This document shows positions 32,497 through 40,734 of a DNA stretch of 64,000 bases, in pieces (the first letter of the stretch is position 1; each line of letters begins with the position of its first letter). The stretch covers positions 49,881 to 113,880 of the forward strand of contig NZ_JACJHR010000024.1 in the NCBI RefSeq assembly GCF_014174495.1, given 5' to 3'. Both the position numbers and the translations under genes were made by a program. The DNA is from Amycolatopsis echigonensis. Its GTDB lineage: Bacteria; Actinomycetota; Actinomycetes; Mycobacteriales; Pseudonocardiaceae. A model generated the notes under the pieces. That model was not told the origin of the DNA. It did not search any database and saw only the letters and a list, made by a program, of their open reading frames with translations.

Positions 32497-33462
32497 TTAG
32501 CGCGGCACCGGCACGGAGGCCAGCACCCGGTCGAGGACGCCGTCCGAGGTCACGCCTTCGAGTTCGGCTTCGGGCCGCACATCGAGACGGTGCCGGAGAG
32601 CGGGACGGGCGAGCGCCTTGACGTCGTCCGGCGTCGCGTAATCCCGGCCGGACAGCCAAGCCCACGCGCGCGTCACGGCGAGCAAAGCCGTTGCACCGCG
32701 CGGGGAAACGCCGATGCGCACCGCCGGAAGCTCCCGCGTCGCGCGACAAAGGTCGACGACGTAGCCGATCACTTCAGGACCGACAGTCACCTTCGCGACC
32801 GCCTCCCGCGCGGCAGCGAGTTCCGCCGCCCCGGCTACCGGACGCACGCCCGCCGCGGCGAGGTTCCGCGGGTCGAAACCCTGTACGTGCCGCCACAGAA
32901 TGCCGATCTCGTCCTCGCGCGACGGAGCCGGCATGGTCAGCTTCAACAGGAACCGGTCCAGCTGCGCCTCGGGCAACGGGTAGGTGCCCTCGTACTCGAC
33001 CGGGTTCTGCGTCGCGATGACCACGAACGGATCCGGCAGCGGACGCGAGACGCCGTCGATCGACACCTGGCGCTCCTCCATCGCCTCCAGCAGCGACGAC
33101 TGCGTCTTCGGCGGCGTCCGGTTGATCTCGTCGGCCAGCAGCAGATTCGTGAACACCGGGCCCTCGCGGAAGGAGAACTCGCCGCTGTGCGCGTCGTACA
33201 CAATGGACCCGGTGACGTCGCCCGGCATGAGGTCCGGCGTGAACTGCACGCGCGTCGTCTTCAGGTCCAGCGACGCGGCCAACGCGCGCACCAGCAACGT
33301 CTTCGCGACGCCGGGCACGCCTTCCAGCAGCACATGCCCTCGGCAGAGCAGCGCGAGGATGAGCCCGGTGACGGCCGCGTCGTTGCCGACCACAGCCTTC
33401 CCGACCTCGGTGCGCAACGCGATCAGGGCCGCCCGCGCGTCCTGCATCTGTTCGGTACTCAC
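32497..33462 (-). CDS. MoxR-family AAA+ ATPase
   Basis: This 321-residue AAA+ ATPase has Walker A GVPGVAKT (residues 48-55), Walker B LLADEINR followed by PPKTQSSLLEAM, sensor 1 IATQNPVEY and a C-terminal lid with RIGVSPRGATALL. It corresponds to mycobacterial MoxR2 (Rv3692). MoxR proteins assist assembly or activation of partners such as DUF58 proteins. The GTG (33460-33462) overlaps the DUF4350 stop by 4 nt; a longer frame upstream runs into that gene in another frame. Confidence 0.93.
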   Translation of the reverse strand: MSTEQMQDARAALIALRTEVGKAVVGNDAAVTGLILALLCRGHVLLEGVPGVAKTLLVRALAASLDLKTTRVQFTPDLMPGDVTGSIVYDAHSGEFSFREGPVFTNLLLADEINRTPPKTQSSLLEAMEERQVSIDGVSRPLPDPFVVIATQNPVEYEGTYPLPEAQLDRFLLKLTMPAPSREDEIGILWRHVQGFDPRNLAAAGVRPVAGAAELAAAREAVAKVTVGPEVIGYVVDLCRATRELPAVRIGVSPRGATALLAVTRAWAWLSGRDYATPDDVKALARPALRHRLDVRPEAELEGVTSDGVLDRVLASVPVPR

Positions 33463-34598
33463 GAACGCTCCACCTCTCGTTCCACCGCGTCCAGTTCGTT
33501 CGCCAGCCGCACCAGCGCCGCCTCGTCGGACGGCGACGGGCCGTACAGCACCGCCCCGACCTCGTTCGGCGCCCGGCCGGTCCGCGCGCTCACCGTCTCC
33601 ACCACCGCGGGCGGACCGGCGTCGCGCGGCAATCCCAGTCTCTTCCGCAGCCGCGTCCTGGCCGCCTCGCGCAAGGTTTCCGCCGCGTGCCCGGTCGCGC
33701 CGCCCCGCCGGTACAGCCGGGCCCGGCCCTCTGCCGTCTCCGCCGACCGCACGACCACCGGCAGCGGTTCGCGCACCACCGGCCCGAGCCGCCGCGCACG
33801 CCACAGTGCGAAAAGGACGATCGCGATTCCCGCGATCAGCGCACCGTATCGCCAGCCGGGCGGGATCAGGTCCACGAACGGTTTCTTCTCGCCGTCCAGC
33901 GCGGGGTCCTCTGTGGACGGTACATACCAGACCAGCTGCCGATGATCGCCGAGCAGCCGCATGCCGAACGCCGCGTTGCCTTCCTTGGCGATCTGGTCGT
34001 TGGTGAAGGCCTCCGCCGAGCCGAGCACGGTCACCGTGCCGGTCCGGTCGGCCAGCTGCACGAAAGTCGGGTCGCCGTTGTCGCGGTAGCAGGTGCGCGC
34101 CGTCTTGTCGTCCGTCTGGTAATGACGTCCGCCAAGCGTGACCGAGCCCGCGCTGACCGCCGCACCGACCGTGCAATCCGGTTGCAGCGTACGGACTTCT
34201 CCCGCACCCGCCGAGGAAACTGTCGGCGCGGTCATGCCCAGCGCCGACGACCCGGGCGCGACGAGCACGAGGTGCGCGACGCGTCGGCGCAGATCGGCCA
34301 ACCCGTTCGCTGGCACCAACTGCGGGTTGGTGATCAGCAGCGTTCCGCTGTCAGCGGCATCGCGAGCCTCGGCAAGCGAGTGCGCGGCGCGGACCTGAAC
34401 GCCTTGCTGCTCCAGCAAATGCGCGAGAGCGTGGCTGCCTCGCGGTTCGTAGGAACCGGGGTCGAACTCGCCGCTGGTCTGCTTGCCGCGGCTGAGCACG
34501 ATGGCCAGCGCGACGATCACAATCAGCAGGAGGAGCGCCAACGGAACCCGGGCGCTACGCCAGATTCGGCGCAGATCCGGCGAAACAGCTGTGCTCAT
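33459..34598 (-). CDS. DUF4350-family membrane protein
   Basis: This 379-residue protein has one membrane helix near the N-terminus (VPLALLLLIVIVALAIVL, about residues 18-35), a large outside domain with a GATase-like/DUF4350 core (GSHALAHLLEQQGVQV and LLITNPQLVP), a second helix YGALIAGIAIVLFALW (about 260) and a basic cytoplasmic tail. Rv3691 has the same place in mycobacteria. Role unknown; it is part of the MoxR operon and overlaps both neighbours by 4 nt. Confidence 0.85.
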   Translation of the reverse strand: MSTAVSPDLRRIWRSARVPLALLLLIVIVALAIVLSRGKQTSGEFDPGSYEPRGSHALAHLLEQQGVQVRAAHSLAEARDAADSGTLLITNPQLVPANGLADLRRRVAHLVLVAPGSSALGMTAPTVSSAGAGEVRTLQPDCTVGAAVSAGSVTLGGRHYQTDDKTARTCYRDNGDPTFVQLADRTGTVTVLGSAEAFTNDQIAKEGNAAFGMRLLGDHRQLVWYVPSTEDPALDGEKKPFVDLIPPGWRYGALIAGIAIVLFALWRARRLGPVVREPLPVVVRSAETAEGRARLYRRGGATGHAAETLREAARTRLRKRLGLPRDAGPPAVVETVSARTGRAPNEVGAVLYGPSPSDEAALVRLANELDAVEREVERS

Positions 34599-35227
34599 GC
34601 GTCCGCCAGGACCGGTCGCGCGCGGCGGACGCGTTCGTCCAATTCGGACAGTGTGCGGTAACCGGCTTCGGTACCCGGCCGTCCGCCGTAGTGCACGTCG
34701 TCGAACTGCCGCGCGGCCGCCGTGAGCTCAACCGCCAGATCCGGCAGGAACCTCCCGGCCTCGGCGACCGCTTCGTCCGCGGTCCGGCCCGAGCGGGCGT
34801 CGAGCAGCGCCCGCTCTTCCATCCCCCGCACGAGCGCACGGAACCGATTGCGCACCGCGTCGGCGAAATCCCCGCGAGCAGCGGCTTCCTCGGCGGCCTT
34901 CCGGTATTCGTCCGCGGTCTGCCGCCGTCCGCTGAACACCTCGCCGGACGTTTTCGCGGACCGGCCGACCTTGCCCACTCGCAGCCGCACGACCACGATC
35001 AGCACGATCACCAGCGCCAGCACCAGGAGCAGGCCGAGCGGACCGCCGGGCACTCCGGACAACGCGTTGAACAGATCGGAAATCCGCTGCCCGAGCCACT
35101 GCCAGACGCGCTCGAGCAAGCCCGGCTGCGCGGCGGCGTAACCCGGGTCGGTCAGTTCCTGGATCGCCCGCAGCCGGGCGGGGTCCCGGTCGATGTCGAC
35201 CGGGACGTCGGCGAGAAAACCGATCAC
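34595..35227 (-). CDS. DUF4129-family membrane protein
   Basis: This 210-residue protein has one membrane helix PLGLLLVLALVIVLIVVVRL (about residues 67-86) and a C-terminal domain matching DUF4129: EYRKAAEEAAARGDFADAVRNRFRALVRGMEE (in part), DEAVAEAGRF and a final RARPVL segment. The N-terminal part is outside. The DUF4129 domain often accompanies DUF4350 and MoxR, and may link the outside domain to the ATPase. The GTG overlaps the upstream membrane protein stop by 4 nt. Confidence 0.82.
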   Translation of the reverse strand: MIGFLADVPVDIDRDPARLRAIQELTDPGYAAAQPGLLERVWQWLGQRISDLFNALSGVPGGPLGLLLVLALVIVLIVVVRLRVGKVGRSAKTSGEVFSGRRQTADEYRKAAEEAAARGDFADAVRNRFRALVRGMEERALLDARSGRTADEAVAEAGRFLPDLAVELTAAARQFDDVHYGGRPGTEAGYRTLSELDERVRRARPVLADA

Positions 35228-36645
35228 CACGCCTGCTGCGGCGGTCGCGGCGGCTGAGGCGGGTTCAGCCCCGCCGCCCTGGCCAGTTCGATGTCCATGC
35301 CCTCGCGGCGCATCCGCTGGTCGATGTAGAGCACCACGGTGACCAGGGCGGTGAACGGCATGACGATCGTCTCCGCGATCACCTTGCCCACCGACTCCAG
35401 CACCAGTCCGCCGGTCGTCACCTTCGGCACGGTCGCCTGCGGGTTGAAGAGACCGCTGAACGCGCCCGAGCCGAGGCTGAACGGAACGTTGATGATCGCC
35501 GAGATCACCCAGCTGATCACGCCCGCCAGCAGCAGAACCCCGAACACCCGCCAGAACATCCCGGACACGAGCTGGCGCGACCGCGAGAACGCCTGTCCGA
35601 TGGTGCCGCGTTCCAGCACCAGCGCGGGACCGGCGAGCGACCAGAAGACGTACGGCAGCACGGCGGGCAGCAGGCAGAACGCCGCGGCGACGATCGTGGC
35701 CAGCGTGTAAAGCACGGTGACCGCCAGCAGCGGCAGCAGGCGCGGCGCGGCTTCGCGCATCGCCGAACCGAAGTCGACCGGACGGCCGAGCACCGCCTTG
35801 CCCATCACCACGGTGAGAAAGCCGGTGAGGAAAGTCTGCGCCAGCATGGAGATCACGAGCGTCGGCAGCAGTGCGGTGAGCGTGGAGCCGAGCAGGCTGT
35901 ACAGCGCGTCGAGCTGCTGTTGCTGCGTCGCGGCCGGGCCGAGCTGGGCGACCCGGTTGAAATCGGGCACCAGCCACAGCGTCGCGACGAGGTTCAGCCC
36001 CGCCGAGACCACCGCGACGATCGCGGACACCCCGAGAATCAGCAGCGGATACCGGCGGATCGCGGTGATCGCGCCGTCGAGGATGTCGCCGACGTTCAAC
36101 GGGCGCAACGCGATCACGCCCGGTTTGCCCAGTCCGTTCGGGTTCCAGCCCGGGCCCGCGTTGCCGTAGCCGCCGCCGGGGTACTGCGGAAGCGGTTGCT
36201 GGCCTGGGGGTTGTCCAGGGGATTGCCACTGACCTGGCGGCGGGGGTGTCGCTCCGGGCGGCGGGAACGCGCCGGGGTGCAGGGTTTCCCCGAAGGGAGG
36301 GGTCGCGCCCGGCTGCGGCGGAGTGGTTCCGCCGCTTGGCTGCTGCGGCGCGCCAGCCGGGCTTCCCCCGCCTGGCTGCTGCGGCGCGCCGGGGTTTTCG
36401 CTGGCAGGCGACGGATTCGCGCCTGCCTGGTTCGCCCCGGCAGGCGGATTCGTCCCGGTCGAACCGGCGTTTTCGCTGGCGGGCGACGAAATTCCGGCGC
36501 CCGTGCCGGACGGCGAGGACGGGGTGTCCGTTTCGCCGGTCTTCGGCGGAGTGGCGGAGGACGCGCCGGGATCAGGACTGGCGAAGCCCCGGCTCGGCGT
36601 GGGCGTGTCGTCCCCCGGCCCGGGCGCACCGGGTGAATGTGTCAT
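35224..36645 (-). CDS. Proline-rich polytopic membrane protein (first gene of the MoxR operon)
   Basis: This 473-residue protein has a disordered N-terminal tail of about 175 residues rich in Pro, Gly, Gln and Ser with repeated QPSGG/PGATPP blocks, then six or seven membrane helices in residues 195-450 (for example PLLILGVSAIVAVVSAGLNLV and LLPLLAVTVLYTLATIVAAAF). It fits the family containing the glycerophosphoryl diester phosphodiesterase membrane domain and corresponds to Rv3690. The ATG (36643-36645) has AGGGG upstream and diverges from the metallopeptidase gene 198 bp away. Function unknown. Confidence 0.8.
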   Translation of the reverse strand: MTHSPGAPGPGDDTPTPSRGFASPDPGASSATPPKTGETDTPSSPSGTGAGISSPASENAGSTGTNPPAGANQAGANPSPASENPGAPQQPGGGSPAGAPQQPSGGTTPPQPGATPPFGETLHPGAFPPPGATPPPPGQWQSPGQPPGQQPLPQYPGGGYGNAGPGWNPNGLGKPGVIALRPLNVGDILDGAITAIRRYPLLILGVSAIVAVVSAGLNLVATLWLVPDFNRVAQLGPAATQQQQLDALYSLLGSTLTALLPTLVISMLAQTFLTGFLTVVMGKAVLGRPVDFGSAMREAAPRLLPLLAVTVLYTLATIVAAAFCLLPAVLPYVFWSLAGPALVLERGTIGQAFSRSRQLVSGMFWRVFGVLLLAGVISWVISAIINVPFSLGSGAFSGLFNPQATVPKVTTGGLVLESVGKVIAETIVMPFTALVTVVLYIDQRMRREGMDIELARAAGLNPPQPPRPPQQAW

Positions 36646-36843
36646 CGGAGCCCCTCGTTTGCACGGCCCTGCGGTTGCTGCCGTCACTCTTCCAGAGCCG
36701 TCCGCACCCGGCCAGACCTGGGGGGACGTCCGGACGAGGAGGCCGTCCGGAGAAGTGGTGCGGCGGGCCGCGCGTCCCCCGATATGCTGAATGGCAAGCC
36801 GGGGAACGCCCGGCCCGCGCCGAGACCCACCGGGACTGCCCTG

Positions 36844-38019
36844 ATGACGCAACCGCCCTACGGCCAGGTGCCGCCTCGCGGGACCGTTCAACCGCCGCCG
36901 GTGCCGGGCCAAGGACCGGTGCCGCCGGGCCAGGCGCAAGGTTCCTACCAGGCACAGCAGGGTCAAGGGCAGTACCAGGGACAGCAGCCGCCGTATCAGG
37001 GCCCGCCGCCGGAGGGACCGCCGTGGCAGCAGCCGCCGCCGTCCTATCCGGTGCCGCCGCGCAAGCCGACCGGGCTGATCGTCGGGCTGTGCCTCGGCGC
37101 GGTCGCGGTGCTGGCGCTGGGCGTCGTCGCGATCGTTTCGCTGAACCGCGGGTCGGGGCCCAGCAACGCGGGCTACCAAGCCGCGCCGCCGTCGCCGTCG
37201 TCCGCCTATGAACTGCCGCCCACCAGCGGTTCGTCCACCCCCTCGAGCACGCCGGCCAGCCCGTCGGAAAGCCCGAGCACCTCCGCCAGCGCCGGCCCGC
37301 ACAAGATCCTCAAGCTGGCCGACCACCCGATCCTGCAGGACCCCAACGCCGGCCTCCAGAACCTCGTCTGCAATCTGCCGCCGTGGACGAGCACGCAGGA
37401 CGGCGCGGAAGCGTTCTTCACCGCCGCGAGCAAATGCCTCGACGCGGCGTGGGGCCCGTTCCTCGAGTCCTACAACCTGCCGTTCACGCCGCCCGCGCTG
37501 CACTTCCCGACCGGCCCGAGCTTCGACACCGAATGCGGCACCATCCAGGTCGGCATCGCGACCGCGGCGTACTACTGCGAGAACAACCTGTACGTCCCGT
37601 TCAAGGGCCTGCAGACGGATCAGTATGGCAACAATCCCGGCGTCTACCTGGCGTTGTTCGCCCACGAGTACGGCCACCACGTGCAGGAAGTCGCGGGCAT
37701 CATGGACGCCGCGTGGCAGAAGATCTACGCGGCCGGGCAGAACAGCCCCGAGGGTCTCGACATGTCGCGCCGCAAAGAACTCCAGGCGCAGTGCTTCTCC
37801 GGAATGTTCCTGGGTGCGCACGTCGACCGCGGCGGCACGATCACCCGCGACATGTACAACAAGGCCTGGAACGACCAGGAAACGCGCGGCGACAACACTT
37901 CCCACAGCCACGACCACGGCACCAACGCGCACTACGCGCAGTGGTGGCGCGCCGGGGCGAAGGACAACCGGATCGCGGACTGCAACACCTTCGCCGCACC
38001 CGCGTCCGACGTCAGCTGA
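36844..38019 (+). CDS. Membrane-anchored neutral zinc metallopeptidase
   Basis: This 391-residue protein has a Pro/Gln-rich cytoplasmic N-tail (1-72), one membrane helix (about 77-99), a Ser/Pro-rich linker and an outside peptidase domain of the YpfJ/zinicin-like family. The zinc motif is HEYGHH with the HExxH spanning residues 274-278, followed by the family motif ELQAQCFSG and a C-terminal HYAQWWRAGAKD. It would face the cell wall. An alternative in-frame ATG at 36783 would add 20 residues; I chose the MTQPPYGQ start because such tails are typical. A 12-bp hairpin follows the stop. Confidence 0.85.
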   Translation: MTQPPYGQVPPRGTVQPPPVPGQGPVPPGQAQGSYQAQQGQGQYQGQQPPYQGPPPEGPPWQQPPPSYPVPPRKPTGLIVGLCLGAVAVLALGVVAIVSLNRGSGPSNAGYQAAPPSPSSAYELPPTSGSSTPSSTPASPSESPSTSASAGPHKILKLADHPILQDPNAGLQNLVCNLPPWTSTQDGAEAFFTAASKCLDAAWGPFLESYNLPFTPPALHFPTGPSFDTECGTIQVGIATAAYYCENNLYVPFKGLQTDQYGNNPGVYLALFAHEYGHHVQEVAGIMDAAWQKIYAAGQNSPEGLDMSRRKELQAQCFSGMFLGAHVDRGGTITRDMYNKAWNDQETRGDNTSHSHDHGTNAHYAQWWRAGAKDNRIADCNTFAAPASDVS

Positions 38020-38034
38020 TCCGCCACTGCGTTC

Positions 38035-38075
38035 GTAGTGATCCACGGCTCGTCCGGCGCGGTGTGGATCACTAC
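38035..38075 (+). terminator. Hairpin after the metallopeptidase gene
   Basis: A perfect 12-bp stem, GTAGTGATCCAC (38035-38046) and GTGGATCACTAC (38064-38075), lies 15 bp after the stop. It also contains the direct word GTAGTG that recurs nearby. It separates this gene from the small membrane protein on the other strand. Confidence 0.7.
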
Positions 38076-38100
38076 ACCTGTAGTGACTCTTTGAGGAAGC

Positions 38101-38204
38101 CACGTTCGGCGCGGCTGTGACACTGCGGCTGTAGTGGTACGGCTGCGGCAATCGCGTTCGGCGCGGCAACAGCGCTGCGGCTGTAGTGGTCTGCTCGGCT
38201 GTCG
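38101..38204. repeat. Two-copy 52-bp tandem repeat
   Basis: Two copies of a unit starting at 38101 and 38153 share GTTCGGCGCGGC, CTGCGGCTGTAGTGGT and the intervening spacing, with scattered differences. The stretch lies between two convergent genes and has no supported coding content. Confidence 0.6.
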
Positions 38205-38213
38205 GGCTCCGGC

Positions 38214-38684
38214 TCAGCTGAGCAGCGCGAGCTTGCCCGAGCCGCGGATCACCAGGTAGGCGTACATCCCGCCGCAGAAGCAGGCGAACACCAGCAGCGC
38301 CAGCGCGATCGGCGCGCGCAGGTCCTGCGAACCCGCCGAGGTGTCCGGCATGGTGACCGAGACGACGCCGTCCGCCGGAGCGTCGTCCGGGACCAGCACC
38401 TGGAGGCGCTCGTCCTTGCCGTGGCCGCAACTGTCGAGCGAGCCCTGGCGCGGCTTGCCGCCGAGCTGGAACGAGACCGATTCGGCCGCCCCGGGAACGG
38501 AGCAGTCGACGGCCTTGGTGATCTGGGCGTCCACCGGCGAGCCGGGTGCCTTCGCCTGGATGCCGAGCAGCCCCGGTCCGGCGAGCCACGCCAAGAGCAC
38601 GACGAGCACCCCGACCGCGACGGGGATGCCCACCTGCAGCCACCGCTTGACGGGACTCTTATGCGGGGGTTCGGAGACCTGCAC
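38214..38684 (-). CDS. Small membrane protein with an outside domain
   Basis: This 156-residue protein has a helix at residues 15-37 (QVGIPVAVGVLVVLLAWL), an outside beta-rich segment of about 80 residues with two Cys (VDCSVPG and DSCGHG) that could form a disulfide, and a second helix near residues 128-150 (PIALALLVFACFCGG). I do not recognise the family. The GTG start gives VQVSEPPHKSP before the first helix; longer versions would run into the repeats upstream. It lies alone between the repeats and the metallopeptidase gene. Confidence 0.65.
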   Translation of the reverse strand: MQVSEPPHKSPVKRWLQVGIPVAVGVLVVLLAWLAGPGLLGIQAKAPGSPVDAQITKAVDCSVPGAAESVSFQLGGKPRQGSLDSCGHGKDERLQVLVPDDAPADGVVSVTMPDTSAGSQDLRAPIALALLVFACFCGGMYAYLVIRGSGKLALLS

Positions 38685-38802
38685 GACGCCATGCTTCCAG
38701 ATGCCGGGGGCAAAACCCAGTGAGGTGCCCGCGCACGGGGGACCCCGACCGAGGCGACACCCCGGACACCCACCGCAACCGCTCGCCGTCCCCGGCTCCA
38801 CT

Positions 38803-38964
38803 CGCACCGAACATCACGCTGGGTTCCGCCCCAACGCCGCATTGGGCGCATCCCACGCACCCGCCGCTAACAGCCAACCCTCGGCTCCTCCGCCCAGCGC
38901 CTCACGAACAACCGCACCAACGCCACATTCGGTGCGCTCAGCACACCCAATGTGGCATTGGGGG
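38803..38964. repeat. Dispersed about 30-bp repeat cluster, locus A
   Basis: Four degenerate units lie at about 38803-38826 (inverted), 38829-38860, 38915-38945 and 38946-38964. They share the core GCCACATTCGGTGCGC (38922-38937) or its variant. The last two units pair into a hairpin (CCAACGCCACATT at 38917-38929 with AATGTGGCATTGG at 38949-38961, 12 of 13). The same core recurs at 47828-47843. The remaining interval 38685-38802 and 38965-39158 shows nothing else I can assign. Confidence 0.75.
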
Positions 38965-39158
38965 AGGCAGCAGCGCGGTGTGCAGCGGACTTGCAGCCGC
39001 ATTGCTCACCAGCACCGGCACGGAACACCGGCCGAGACGAGCCGCAGGTCTATCCGCTCCCGCAACAGCACCGCTCGCCAGGCCAACAGCAGACGCGACA
39101 CCCACGCGCCGCGGACTCTGCTCCCGCTACAGGAAGACCCCAGCGAACCAGCCCGACC

Positions 39159-40241
39159 TCAGCGTTCGATCTGGTCGACCTGCGTGACCTTCTTGACGTA
39201 CAGCAACCGGTCCCCCGGTTCCAGCGCGTCCGCTTGCGGGGCGTCCACCCGGTAAAGCACCCCGTCGCGCACCACGCCGAGCACCGTGTCCGGCAGGTGC
39301 CTCGGCGATCCGCCTTCCTCGCTCGGCTCGATGCTGCGCTCGGCGATCGCCAGCCCGGATTCCGGCGTCAGCAGGTCCTCGACCATGTCCACCACGAGCG
39401 GGCTGGACGTCGCCATTCCGAGCAGCCGCCCGGCGGTCTCACTCGACACCACGACCTGGTTGGCCCCGGATTGCTTCAGCAGGTGCACGTTTTCCGCCTC
39501 GCGCACCGACGCCACGATGTGCGCTTTCGGGGCCAGCTCGCGCGCGGTGAGGGTGACCAGCACGGCGGTGTCGTCGCGGTTCGGCGCGACCACTATGGCT
39601 CGCGCGTGCTGCACGCCCGCGACGCGCAGGACGTCCGACCTGGTCGCCGATCCGTGCACGGTGACGAGCCCGAGCGCGCTCGCCGCGTCCAGCGCCTGCT
39701 GGTCGGTGTCGACGACCACAACGCGGTTGGCCTGCACCTCCTCGTCGCCGAGCAGCGCGTTGACCGCCGAGCGGCCCTTCGTGCCGAAACCGACGACGAC
39801 GGTGTGGTCACGCACCTTCGTCCTCCACTTCTGGATTTTGAACGCCTGCCGGGAGCGCTCGGTGAGCACTTCCAGGGTGGTCCCGACGAGGACGATGAGG
39901 AAGAGCACCCGCAGCGGCGTGATCACGATGACGTTCACCAGCCGCGCGGACGCGGTCGCCGGGGCGATGTCGCCGTAGCCGGTGGTCGAGAGGGAAACCG
40001 TCGCGTAGTAGAGCGAGTCGAGGAGCGAGAGGCCGTCGCCGTTCGCGTCGCGGTAGCCGTCGCGGTCGAGGTAGACGATCAGCACGGTGGCCAGCAGCGC
40101 CAGCAGCGCGCCGATGATCCGCTTGACGATCGACCGCATCGGGCTGACCGTCAGCTCCGGCATCCGGATCACGCCGACGAGCTCGTGGTCGGGCCGGTCG
40201 TTCAACCGGACGTTCAGGGGCAGCCGTTTCAGGGCCTTCAT
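39159..40241 (-). CDS. Potassium channel with RCK/TrkA domains
   Basis: This 360-residue channel protein has two membrane helices (about residues 42-58 and 98-122) enclosing the selectivity filter TTGYGD (86-91), then an RCK/TrkA-N domain with VVVGFGTKGRSAV (148-160, the G-x-G-x-x-G) and the acidic end VVVDTD, and a TrkA-C domain (about 270-355). It would pass K+ and sense a nucleotide or ion through its ring of RCK domains. A GGGGAG ribosome site precedes the ATG. It is separated from the small membrane protein by the repeats. Confidence 0.9.
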   Translation of the reverse strand: MKALKRLPLNVRLNDRPDHELVGVIRMPELTVSPMRSIVKRIIGALLALLATVLIVYLDRDGYRDANGDGLSLLDSLYYATVSLSTTGYGDIAPATASARLVNVIVITPLRVLFLIVLVGTTLEVLTERSRQAFKIQKWRTKVRDHTVVVGFGTKGRSAVNALLGDEEVQANRVVVVDTDQQALDAASALGLVTVHGSATRSDVLRVAGVQHARAIVVAPNRDDTAVLVTLTARELAPKAHIVASVREAENVHLLKQSGANQVVVSSETAGRLLGMATSSPLVVDMVEDLLTPESGLAIAERSIEPSEEGGSPRHLPDTVLGVVRDGVLYRVDAPQADALEPGDRLLYVKKVTQVDQIER

Positions 40242-40347
40242 GCACCGGCTCCCCGCGGGCGTTCGGCGTCACTCACAGCCGGGAGGATAACCCAAACGGA
40301 GCACCCGCACACCCGTCGCAAGGATCATGCTGTGGCAGGCTTGCCGC

Positions 40348-40731
40348 ATGTCCGAGCCTCGCGCGTCGCAACGTCCGGCGCATCTTCTCGCTGCTCTGCT
40401 GGCCGGGGCGGGCGTCCTGCACTTCGCCCGGCCGAAGCCGTTCGACGCGCTGGTCCCGAAGGAATTGCCCGGTGACCGGCGCACCTGGACGTACGCGTCG
40501 GGCGCCGCCGAGCTCACCGTCGCTGCCGGGATCGCGCTGCCGCGCACGCGCCGGCTGGGCGGGTTGGCGGCGGCGCTGCTGTTCGTTGGAGTGTTTCCGG
40601 GCAACGTGAAAATGGCACTGGACTACCAGCGACGCGGCCGTCCTGCTCGGGATCGCGCGGTGGCGTGGCTGCGGCTGCCACTGCAGTGGCCATTGGTGAG
40701 CTGGGCGTTGACCGTGCGCGATCGGGCCTAG
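40348..40731 (+). CDS. DoxX-like small membrane protein
   Basis: This 127-residue protein has four hydrophobic stretches in the DoxX pattern: LLAALLAGAGVLHFARPKPFDALVP (in part), the SGAAELTVAAGIALP helix, LAAALLFVGVFPGNVKMAL and a final amphipathic segment. DoxX members have been linked to thiosulfate:quinone oxidoreductase and stress respiration but many are uncharacterised. An ATG 21 bp upstream in the same frame is possible; the MSEPRASQ start gives the usual short N-tail. It converges with adnB with three bases between. Confidence 0.75.
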   Translation: MSEPRASQRPAHLLAALLAGAGVLHFARPKPFDALVPKELPGDRRTWTYASGAAELTVAAGIALPRTRRLGGLAAALLFVGVFPGNVKMALDYQRRGRPARDRAVAWLRLPLQWPLVSWALTVRDRA

Positions 40732-40734
40732 CTC

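Noticed and set aside
36646..38643. Long upstream extension of the minus-strand membrane protein frame
   Set aside because: It runs antisense across the conserved zinc metallopeptidase; the ATG at 36645 with AGGGG begins the real gene.
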